From Engraulis encrasicolus (lineage: Eukaryota; Chordata; Actinopteri; Clupeiformes; Engraulidae), in contig NC_085872.1 in assembly GCF_034702125.1 (NCBI RefSeq), positions 27,496,634 through 27,560,633 on the forward strand: a stretch of DNA of 64,000 bases, written 5' to 3'. This document shows positions 12,972-24,600 of the stretch, in pieces. Position numbers and translations under genes: made by a program. Position 1 is the stretch's first letter; each line of letters starts with the position of its first letter. The notes under the pieces were generated by a model, which was not told the origin of the DNA, did no database searches, and saw only the letters and a list, made by a program, of their open reading frames with translations.

Positions 12972-14566
12972 ATGCTGTGTTCCATTACCCGTACTTAACG
13001 CCCTTTCCGCACTGTGTTTGGGTACGCAGGGCATGTAGCAACCCAATGTAAGTAGGCTGCCGGATGTGAGTGCCCGGATATCCGCCCGAGTATTTGCAGG
13101 CATTTGCATTCATTTCCACCATCAGGAATGCTTTGCGGTACCACAGCTACCCTGCCCTATGTGAGTCGCGCTGTGTCGCCTGACTGTCCCTTCTAGGCTA
13201 TAACATGATTGTAGCCTACCGTAACAACTCGGCCTCGGCCCCCGCCGCAAATATCCACCACACCACCACGGGTCCTCTGGTGTTGTGACCGTTTTAGGAT
13301 CTTTTTTTCATATCCAATACTTGCGCGCGCCTCTGACTGTATCTAGACACGGAGGGAGAATGGCTCCAATATTTATATTCAGCGCCCAGTTTAATTCTGC
13401 ACTGACACTTTTAAATGTTTTGCCCAGATATTCTTTTAACTTGTTGGATATCCTGATATTATGTTTCACTAATGTAAGGAGTAAAACTTCCCGGGTGCTA
13501 GCTACATTTAGACTGGGTAAACTCGTGACTTTAATGCCTTCCGAAACGGGCTATTCCAGTGTCTATTTTAGACTATAGCCTTGTGCAAAACTTTTTATTT
13601 AACATTGCGAATGGGCGGGTTGATTTGCTTAGACACGCAAGTGCTTCAGAGCAGCTAGAACTGTGCAAGGTGACTGCTGCAGTTTTCAGCTCAGTCCTCC
13701 TGGATAAACACAAAATAATGCCGACGAGAAAGTAACGCCGTTATCTTTTGATGGATTCCCTTTGGGTGCCCGGTTGAGACAGTTTAATTTTCACACCCAA
13801 ATCAATTCGGTTTTAAGTTATAATTTCATTGTATACTTTTTTATTATTATTTTGATGTCACAGGGCCTATTCTTTTGATTGGGAGATCAAGGAACTTTCT
13901 GGTGTCGCCGAAACGGCGATGTGCGGTGGGCTCTTTACGCACGGCACCTATGTCCCTTCCATCTTCAGTCAGACTCAAATCGGACCGAAATCAAGTAGCT
14001 GAGGTTAAACTGTCGTAAATACACGACCGAACGCGAGTAGCTGAGGTAAAATAGACGTAAATACTCGGGCGGATATCCGGGCACTCACATCCGGCAGCCT
14101 ACTTACATTGGGTTGCTACAGGGCATTCAATTTCTTATCGCGACGGTAAAGTGTACTGTAAATTACCCGGATAACGCCCCCAAAACGGCCATTTTTGGTG
14201 TTACTGTACACTTTTCGCACTCAACGGCCGCCATGTTTGTGACGTAGTTGAGTGTCAGATCTGTCAAACGGTTGAATCTCTGTGATAACAGCATAGTTTT
14301 GATTCCAAAGACAATCGCCATGTGTATTAGAGGCAGGGGTAACTTTAAAAAGTGTTAGCATAAGGAACAGTGCCTTCCGTGTTGAATTGCATATTGGCGG
14401 TTGGTAAACTCGGATGTCACGCGACCAACCGTCATTTCCGTTAAGTGTATCAGGCAGAACGGGAATCGGAATGTACTCGCCTCGTGAATTACGGAGGGTG
14501 GAAAGGGTACTTCACTGCACTCAAACAAGGTACACGGTACAGAGGGTGAATAATGGAACACAGCAC
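12972..14566. mobile_element. Older DNA element hosting the 1085-bp insertion
   Basis: TGCTGTGTTCCATTA at 12973-12987 is repeated in reverse complement at 14551-14565, with weaker similarity inside (CCCTTTCC blocks). The younger 13035-14119 element lies within it. The outer element is diverged and its flanking duplication was not identified. Confidence 0.45.
13035..14119. mobile_element. 1085-bp non-autonomous DNA transposon with 61-bp perfect inverted repeats
   Basis: The first 61 bp (13035-13095) and last 61 bp (14059-14119) are exact reverse complements, starting GTAGCAACCCAATGTAAGTA. The 7-bp direct repeat agggcat flanks it at 13028-13034 and 14120-14126. Near the right end a GAGTAGCTGAGGT block occurs twice (about 13990-14050). 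No transposase-like frame was found. A 7-8 bp duplication is compatible with several superfamilies and the ends are not ones I recognise. Confidence 0.85.
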
Positions 14567-14569
14567 CAG

Positions 14570-15390
14570 AGGAGAAAAAGTTATCTGTAGATATTCTGTA
14601 AGATTCACATTCGTTGTATTCTATCTGCATTATGGATGTAGGCTGTTGTTCCGTTTGCTTGTTTGTTTCATATTGCATTAGCATCCGATTCTGCTTTCAA
14701 GAAGATTTTTTTTATTACATTTGCAGATAGTCTGCATTTATTTAAGAGTAGCCCATGTTGTTCAATTTTTCTTGTATTTGTATTTTTTTCAATAAAAAAC
14801 TATATAAGGTTAGTTATAACATTATATAGATTGTTATATATATATACGACCATGTCACTCCAAAAGCCGAATTAATGAATGGTCACTAATCCCCCCCCAA
14901 CTTCAGCATATAGCACTAAATAAGTAAAATTCCACATTCATTCGAAGGATCTACGGTACATTTTACATTGTGTCATCTGTGGATGAAGTTGAGCTTGGGT
15001 TAATCTGCAGATTTGTGACGTTAATGATAATTTACAGAGGATTCATTGACCAAAACCTATCATTAGGCCTAATGCCATTTATCTGAACACCAAAAACAAA
15101 CTCTGATGCCAAACATGAAGACTACTGCAATTGAAAGTGTGCATGTATTCAATTATTTGAACATGTGCAATAGATTGTAAAATTTGTCAGCTCATATTCA
15201 GGTCTTCTGGGTAATATGGAAATCAAAGTATGCACTTGTGTTTAAGTGAATTGACCATGGCATTGAGCGTGTACTAAATATGAGTGCAACAAATTATGAC
15301 AATGTTTATATAAAACCCCAGTGTTTTAATACAAATAGTGTCGTTTCTCCAACTGAATTACAAAAAAAAACAACAGAAATAAAACATTAC
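14570..15390. other. Intergenic chic2-fip1l1 spacer
   Basis: AT-rich sequence downstream of fip1l1. I see no gene between chic2 and fip1l1, although in mammals LNX1 sits between them. Confidence 0.6.
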
Positions 15391-15396
15391 TTGTCT

Positions 15397-15402
15397 TTTA
15401 TT
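15397..15402 (-). terminator. Probable fip1l1 polyadenylation signal
   Basis: AATAAA on the minus strand, 236 nt past the fip1l1 stop codon. It is the first canonical hexamer downstream, so it is a reasonable 3' end. Confidence 0.55.
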
Positions 15403-15637
15403 CAAAAGTCATGACATCTACGTAGAACTATTCAAAAAAATAAAAACAAAAACATGTTTAAAGACATAGATGAATCACAACAAAGTAAGCATGGGAAGGG
15501 ATGGTGTTGAGGCTTCACCTCTCTCTGGGCATGATTTAAGCTCATTACAACAGTGCTCCATAGAAAGAGAAGGCGGAGGACCAAACATTTTATTTCATGC
15601 ATTAGACGTGGAGAATAGAAACACCCAGGTGTTGTGT

Positions 15638-18600
15638 TCACTCCATGGGCTCCTGGCTGTCCTGGTCCCCGGATCTCTCCTCGCTCGGCTCCTTGCCCTC
15701 TTTGCTGCGCTTTGACTTCTTGTGCTTGTGCCGGCGATGGCCGTCTCCTTCCTCACTGTCATGACGCCTCCTGCTGCTGCTGCAACAAAACACAGTGTCC
15801 ATCAAAGGACGAAAGGCCATCTACTCACACACTGACTGCACTGGTGCTCATCTCATCATATGGGACAGTAAAAAGGATCTAATTTACACTCACCGGCCAC
15901 TTTATTAGGAAGACCTCTAGTGCTGGGCTGCCTGGACCCCTTTTGCCTTCAGAACTGCCTTAACTGCCTACAATACTCAGGTGGGCTGTGGCACGATAAA
16001 CTGGTACTAATTGGCCCAAATTGTGCAAAGAAAATATCCTTATGCCATTATATCTCTAGCCTGAAACGTTGATGTAAAGCAGGGTCGATCCATCTTAAGA
16101 CTCATCAGACCAGGCAGCATTTTTCCGATCAGCTAGTGTCGTTTATGGTGAGAGCCTGTGCAAATTGTTGCCTAATTTTCCTGTTCTTAGCTGACAGGAG
16201 TGGCACCAAATGTGGTTTTCTGCTGCTGTAGCCCATTTGCCTCAAAATTTGATGTGCTGTGTAAACAGAGATTTTCTTATGCATACTTCTGTTTAGTGTT
16301 GCACCAATACCATTTTTTGCCTCGATACCGATACCCGACTGTGCAGTATCGGCCGATACCAATACTACTCTGTTTGAAATGTATATACTGTATATGAAGT
16401 GCTGCATAGGCTACTGGATTTAACATCATTGCTATCATGGCTTTGTCAGGCTGCTGCCTACCTTTGTGAAACAGGAAAAAGACTAATATTGTAGAACGTG
16501 AATCCAGTAGAACTTTATACACTTTTTAAATATCTCTGATATAAAAATAACTAAGATCAAGGCTGCGTTCAAGTGTAAAGGTGCCGGTATGCTTGCTGCA
16601 AGATACGCGAGCGCGTGCACGATTCGTTCATGAACGCGTTAACATGCGTATTTAATGTCAATTCTGCGCGCGTTGGACACGACAGCCAAATGCGTGCGTC
16701 AGGTGCAATATCTTCAAACTCGCTGGGGGCGATCGTAAGATAGACTGCGCAGTTCCACGCGTGTGCTTGATATGAAAATTACAATGGCAGCGTCTCGTTG
16801 AGTTTGTCCGAAATTTCAAACATTTGTGATCATACTTCCTTGTGGCACTTTGAAAAAGGAGCATGCACGTACAGGAGTAGTGGCAGTATTCTTTCCTCGC
16901 CCAGGGAGCCCCTCTTTTTGTTTTGTTGTTTTCCTTGCCATCTGTGTTCCCAATTTCCGCATCCCAATGCTGCGTGCTCTCTGCCCCCTGGATGATACCG
17001 CCAGTATTTTGCGTCTTGGTCAACTGCTTTTGAAGCAATCATGTGCTGTCGGTTGCTCGCGGATACGTGCGTAATTTACAGCTCGCAGCAAGCATACCGG
17101 CACCTTAATATGAGCATCTGTAAATGGTATCTGTGCCCTATGTTGGTTCTCGCCGATACCGATACCGATACCACCATTTAAGTGCAGTATCTGGGCCATG
17201 GACGATACAGGTATCGGTATCAGTGCAACACTACTTCTGTTGTGAGTGGTTATTTGACTTAAAGCTAACCTTTGTATCAGCTCAAACCAGTCTGGACATT
17301 CTTCTCTGACCTCTGCCATCAACAAGGCATTTTTGCCCACAGAAACGCCTCTCACTGTATATTTTTTCTTTTTTGGACCATTATTTGTAAACCCTAGAGA
17401 TGGTTGTGTATGAATATCCCAGTATATCAGTATTTTCTGAAATAATCAAATCAAGCCCTTTCGGCACCAACAACCATGCCATGTTCAAAGTCATTTAAAT
17501 ACCCTTTCTTCCCCATTATGATGATGGTCGGTTTGAACCAGGGCTTTGAACCGTTTTTTTTTTTTGTTGTTTTTTTCAAACGTTCCGTTCTGAACAGAAA
17601 CGGAATTATAACGTTTCCGGTTATGAGTTCCACCAATAAATTGACGTTCCCGAACCGGTTAGAACAAAAAAATATTGTTCCCGGAATGGTTAATTTCGTT
17701 CCTGTCAGCTGATTACTCCCCATAGGCCTAACTGACGTTAATTAACCAAGAAAGACGGAAGTGCAAATCAGTCAGCCTACATTCCAAATTGTTTATTCAA
17801 GCGGATGAAAAGAATATCCTCCAGAATTTTGTCGTTCAGGGACGACCTAAGCGGAGAAGCGGAGAATAAACCTCAATGATGAAAATGCGCGCTCCACGCT
17901 GACTTGGGTCACGGGGAGCGCTATGATGGACATTGTGAGTTTGTGCATATTTGAAGCGGCCATGGATGCCCAATAACGTCGAACATTCTTGATGCACTTT
18001 ACACACGCTTCTCTGCAATGTCTTACAATTATGTAATGGAAACTCTGCCCTTTTGTATGACAGTGGTTTCTCTTATTTCAGATGTGGAGTGGAGACTTTG
18101 TAATCCACAGCTCTCTCTCCATTCAGTCAGAGAATGTCTGATGTCACAAAGGACGTGAACCTCAGCCGTCATGGTAACGTGCACAGGAAAATAATTGCTT
18201 TTTTTTTAGTTTGAGGAACGGTATTAACCGGTTACCATTATTTTTAAATAAGTGTTTCCGTTCCAGAACATAAAAAATAATGTTTCCGGTTTCGTTTCTG
18301 TTCCCTGTAAAATGCAAAAAGTTCCCGGTTTTCGTTTTCGTTCCTTGAACCGGTTCAAAGCCCTGGTTTGAACTGCATCAGATCATCTCGACCATGTCTA
18401 CATACATAAATGCATTGAGTTGCCACCATGTGATTGGGCTGATCAGAAATTTGCCTCAATGAACAGTTGTAAAGGTGTTCCCATTGAAGTGGCTGGTGAT
18501 TGTATGTCTGGCAATCGCTTATCAATGTCTGCAATAAGTCCCTTCAAGAGTTTGTTGACAGATGAGTCAGATGACACGGATTATGATCAATAGTGTAGCG

Positions 18601-21600
18601 TGGTGGAAGTGGAAAGAGCATTGTCCATTCCACCAACAAACTTAAATACAACGTTTCGGTCATCCGACCTTCTTCAGGTAAAGTTTCTTTAAAGGAACTT
18701 TACCTGAAGAAGGTCGGATGACTGAAACATTGTATTAAATTTGTTGGTGGAATGGACAGTGTGCGGGATTTCTTTGCACTTGACTGACATCCCCGCTGGG
18801 ATAACATCCTACGCACCTGTCCAACTACAGAGGTGTGCAAAAGCGTCTTTGTTGAACGGAAAGAGCATTGTACCTTCGGGAGGACTTATGTCCCCTTTCC
18901 TCTTTGTCTCTGTGCCTCCTCTCTCTGTGTCCTCTCTCTTCCTTCTCCCGACTGGATCGCTCACGATGTCGCTCGTAGCCGCGCTCAGGAGGGTAATCAC
19001 GGTACCGATAGCGCTCCTCATCACTGCAAAAAAGACAGCCCGCTTACTTCAAGCATGCATCCCATTCTACCATTCATCCCATTTCTAAAGTTTTTTTCTG
19101 TGGTCTTTTTGACTTTATTTATGATAGTACAGTGAAGATGATGACAGAAAGCGAGTGGAGAGAAAGAGACGGGGAAGTGCTGGCAAAGGACCCGGGCCAG
19201 GAATCGAACCCGGGTCGGCCACATAGACGAGTCCCCTACCGTTAGGCCACGGTAGGGCTATCATCCCATTTTTAAACTACACCAAACAACTTTGGTACTA
19301 TCAATACTTGAAGTGTTATACATAAGTGAGGACATTCTGCAGTACCTTGTGTAGCCCATTGCTGAAGGGCTGTGTTCTCGCTCCCGTTCCCTCTCTCGCT
19401 CATGGGGCCGCTCTCTTGGCCGTTCACGTTCCCTTTCCTTTTCCCGCTCCTTCTCACGACGAGCGTCAAAATACCAGGGTTTGGAGTTATCCATCATGGC
19501 GGGGGGCCAGGACGCAACTGCCCCAGGCATGGGAGGTGGATATCCGCCTGAAAAACGACACAAATATGACCGATCTGTCAACAAAGACATGCTGTTCCTT
19601 CCGACTCCAATCTGGACGCTGCAGCAATGGCTGCAATGCAAATTCCCATTGCCAACCAATTAAATTGTTAACTGGCTAGCTATTCGGATTTTGAGAAATG
19701 TACCACTGGCCACTTGTACGAGCCCATCTTTGACACTGCAGTCAGTGTTTGGTGGGTCCTCTGGAAACCAAGGTTTGGCCAAGTAAGAAGTGGCCAGAAG
19801 TGAGATGGCTTGCTCTGATCCATATGCTTGATTGGCCCTAGTTTAAAAGGCCTCAGTGATGAGTGAAGGCCTAGCATTTTCAGTGGCTGGGATGCCAACC
19901 GTATGACGACCAGGTGGTGCTTCAAGGACACCTGTGCATATATGGAACTCTGAGTTTTTTGAGTCTTCTGCCAGAGTACAAAAATATTATTAACCTGTAG
20001 GCCCAGATTCAAAACTGCATGGACTACCAGTAATTGGTTTTGACTTTTTGCTACACAGACAAAGGAGAAATTGTCTTCACAAGTGCACTGGACATGGTCT
20101 TTGGATGTCATTTGACATGAAATATGAGACATGTCTACATACATGAAAGTTAATCAAGTTAATATTAAAATCATTTCAATATCGCAATGGAAACTAAACT
20201 ATACACGCACACGATTCAATTCACACTTCCTTTGCAGAAAGTGGTACCAGTGAAAAAGGGAATATAATAATTCCCCTTTGTTGTGACCCTTACCTCCTGG
20301 GAATGTATATGGTGGAACTGACCGGCCATCATAACCTCCTGGATGCCCACTGCTGTAAGACACAATCACACTGGCTTGAATCCTTGCAGCAATCAACATG
20401 TCATTCACCAATGATAAAACCAACATGTTCAGGTCACAAGGTAATGTCAGAATTGAGAGGTCAAAGAAACGTATGTGAAAAATCTGCACACTCAAAACCT
20501 ACTCTAATTTATAAACTCGTGAAGTGTCTGGCAAAAGCAACAATCACTATCCTTTCAGACAGCCTCATAGCCCAATGGCATGATACCAGCCTCAGACTTT
20601 TTTTTTCCTTGAATAATGAAGCGTGTGGCTTCTGCCTGAATAAAGAACACTGTATGCTACAGCATACAAAGCGACCTGCACAAGGCCTTCAAAACTTCAT
20701 ACACTACAAGATGGATGAGAGATTAGATTGGCAGATACTGACGTGGTTCTACCGTTGTTTGGTACACATACACAAGTATGTTAAAAATATTGATAAGAGA
20801 TTAGAGGTGCATTATGCAATATGCTTAGTAGTTAATTTCCAGAATTCATGCTGCCCATTCACAAATTTTACCTTTTTCAAGAATACTTGAAGTATTAATT
20901 ATGACTGGGAAAATTGCATTTTTCATACAAGAAAATGTGGATGTTCTCCATGCCCCTTTCAATTTCCAGAAACAGACAATTTCACTGCAAAACTTACTGC
21001 AATTTGGTCATACTAGTAAATATTCATGGAAAGATCAGCTTTCAATGAGCAGCATAGTAGCAATACCTATTCTGACCACAGTCCTGCATAGTGCACCTTC
21101 AAATTCATAGACAGGAGCTCACCACACACATTCAGTTTGCAATTTAACACCGAACCCAACCTTTTAATTCCACCAAGTGTACCGATGGCAATACGTGGCC
21201 TACCAATTACTGAATAAGCAGGGAAGCATGAAGCCCTGGAGTGAAATAACTTACTTTTCCATTGGGGGCATGAGGGATGGAGGGGGGCCGCCCGGTGGAG
21301 GGAAACCTTCAAAACAACATACAGATATTAACTCCACAGATATTCATGTAGTGAGAAAGACTGTTGCATGATTTAAAAATTCCATACTTTATTGTTCTCA
21401 AAAGTGAAAGTGTCCGAGATCTTACCAGGAGGAGGAACCGTGATGGGCATTCCTATGACAAAACAAGCAGAATTAATTTGGTGCAATTTTGTACCAGTTT
21501 CTCAAAACGGACACAGGCAATGTCTCAGGTCTTTACTGGATCATATCACATCACATCATTTCTGTATTTTTGTAGTAGGTGGCTACTCAGCACACACAGG

Positions 21601-24600
21601 CAGCAGATCAATTTGAGAACAGCAAGAATAACATGGTGCTGTAGAGGCTCACTTGGGGGTGGGATGAGTGGGGCGGCGGTCACGTTTGGCGGTGGCATGA
21701 ATGGGGGCGGTGGAATGTTTGGAGGAATAGGTCCAGGTGGGAAGAAGGGGCCGGGGGGCATCTTCGCTGGTGTCGGCTCAGAGTCAGACGAGTGCTCCGC
21801 AGAGATGACCTGTGGAGAAACACAAGATGAGAACAGTCTGAGATCAGCATCAGATCAAAAACAGACTTGTCTCGAGAGACGTTTACGGCCCTTGAGGCCG
21901 TTTTATATTTTATAAGTTATAAGTTGTATTCAGGGGACCTAGAGAAGGTGGGGTCTGTTTTAAAGGCGGCTCCTTCAATATAAGCCAAAAGTGCAGGGGG
22001 AAATCCTGGTTTACATTTGAAGTACAGCCCTCGGAGGACTTTTACGGCCCTTGGTGGAATTTGAAGTGGCCCCCCGAATGAAAAAGGTTCCCCACCCAGC
22101 ACTAAATCCAAAAGGACCCATGTTACTCTTCTTGATTCCTTTTGCTGCTCTTTGCTGTGTACCACTCAGTTATGTCACGTGTGATGAACCACTCTTATTC
22201 TCATCACAACCACATCTGTGTGTGTGTGTGTGAGAGAGAGACCTGACTTTGACTAAAATGTATGCAAGCGTGCAGCCTGGGCGAATAGCCGACTGTTGAC
22301 TCCGCCAATCAGTCTGGCAAAAGCCATGAGGAATCCGTCTCCGTGGACGATGGGAGATGGTCTGATATTACTCTATCTTTTAATTAATTGAAGTTCCAAA
22401 CTCAAATTAAAACCCATATTGTGCTTTATTAGCATGCCTGTTACGTTATAGCATTGCAAAAGCATACAAATAACTAAACGAAAGTGTGAATATACCAATC
22501 CTTAACCAATCAGTAACAGAGCTCGCGGGTGAGTTCTACGTCACCACTCTCAACTGTTTGTTGATTGGCGAAACACTGAGATAACCGAGTTCGAGGCTTT
22601 TGCCAGACGATGTGCGGAGCCAAAATCTTTGGGTGGAGTACAGAGGATGGCGTCGCGAGGCTAGCAAGTGTGTGCTTTATGGTGATATATATGCAATGAT
22701 GTGTGTAATGTTTGTGTTTTTTTCCGTATTGATGCATGTATGCTACTGGACACCTTAATTTCCCTCAGGATTAATATATGATACTCTACTCTAATTATCG
22801 AGTAGCACTGGCTACCGTTCGCTGCCCAGATCAAGCACAAGGCCTTATTTGTTTATTTGTTGGATCCCCATTAGCTGTGGCAATGCCACAGCTATTCTTT
22901 CTGGGGTCCTTTTCTTCAATAAAATCAGTTCATCATAGTATTAAAAATTACATCTGGAACACAAAAAAACAATACAATAACATATTACAGTAGGCTATAA
23001 GCAAAATACATTCAAATTACACAATTTAATACAGCCTGCTAATAAATATAAATGCATCAATATAAACATCTACCCTCTTAAAAATAACTTTCCTAAAAAT
23101 ATCTTGAATTGTTTTTTTTAAAACTGGCTTTAGAACTAATTTGTGTGATAAAGGTTGGCATACTGTTCAATGCGGTGATCGCTCTGTATCCCACTGTTCT
23201 TTGTAGGGCATTGGTATTTGCACGGGGTACTACAAATGTCCCTGTTGTTGCAGACCTTGTATTATAAATATGGGAGTTGGACGTTTTACAGAATCTGCTA
23301 TATTGTTTCAGAGGGGTTTTAATATTTAATCTTGCCCATGTTGAGGTCAATAAAGAGGCCATTAATTTATCCTCAACTTTTAGCCAGTGTAAAGAAGAGT
23401 ACATATGTGTAATGCTGGTATATTGTGAGCATTGGATAATTAGTCTTGCTGCCTTGTTTTGCACTACCTGAAGTTTGGCTAGATGTGTTCTACATGCATT
23501 AGACCATAGTATGTTACAATATTCCATCTGACTCAGAACCAAGGCACTTATTACACTATTCATTAATTCTTGTGTGATAGCATTCCTACATCTTCTAACC
23601 CAGGGGTGGGGAACCTCTGTCTCGATGGCCGTTTGAGGTCGTTTTATCCGGCCCCCGATATGATTTTAATGTTATGCAGCTTCACATGAAATATGACATA
23701 TTTTGTAAAGGAATATTAGAAATTACATTTACAACACAATAAGTTATATTCAGGGGTCCTAGAGAATGTGGAGACTGTTTTAAAGGTAGCTGCCTTCAAT
23801 ATAGGCCTAAAGTGCTGGGGGAAATCCTGGTTTGTGTTCATAATATGGCCCTCGAAGTACTTGCACGGCCCTCAGATGAATTTGAAGTGGCCCCTCGAAT
23901 GAAAAAGGTTCCCCACCCCTGTTCTAACCAATGCCAGGGCACAACTCATTGACCCTTGCCTACAAAACCACCTCAGTAACGTAACGGCCCCCGCTTATCT
24001 GAAGGACATACTAAGGCCGCATCATGTTCCTGCCAGAGAGCTACGACACTACACTAACCGTCTGCCAGTTCTGCCTGCGCGCTCTAAGCGATCCCAGTCA
24101 AGACTGTTGTCAGTCATTGTCCTTCAGTGATGGAACAAACTCCCAGGGGCAGCAAGACTAGGCACATCTCTCTCAACTGTCAAGAAGCAAGTGAAGAGAC
24201 TCTTCTCTTTTGTGACTATTTACTGCCCTAATGCTTGAGCTGGACAAGTCACGAGGTGACTCTCTGGCATGGTGCGTGTGTGCTACTTAGGGGGGTCAAA
24301 TTGCATCTGATTCTGCACTTATTGTTAAGTATTTTTCTTGTGTACTTTGTATCGGCAAGTGTTTTAGGCTATGATTATGTCTTCGACTGTAAGTGGCTTT
24401 GGTTGAGAAGCATCTGCCAAATACAATATATTGTAACGTCTAGTGGAGCATACCACCAAATACTAGTCAAATGTAGTTAGTGTGCTTTGTCTCTGAGGTC
24501 CTACAAGGATGTCTTCAATGTAAAACATTGAATGCATCTGAAGACATTTCTCCATAGCAGTTGGACACACAAGCAACATCAATAACCACGCCATGCCACT

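Larger units (their letters stand above)
15884..18504 (-). mobile_element. Tc1-like transposon relic with broken transposase, in the last fip1l1 intron
   Basis: The ends are TACACTCACCGGCCAC and a matching GTGGCTGGTGATTGTA-type right end, the fish Tc1 style. Transposase fragments read on the minus strand: [17 protein letters not shown] (about 17455-17505), a piece around 17270-17340, and [20 protein letters not shown] (about 16180-16250). The catalytic core is largely deleted and two hAT elements interrupt it, so it is dead. Confidence 0.85.

Noticed and set aside
19185..19258. tRNA genes at the SINE heads (also 53450-53517, 5400-5470, 8014-8075 and 35613-35675)
   Set aside because: B-box-like sequences are present, but the arms do not make a sound cloverleaf, and each is fused to a repeated SINE body.
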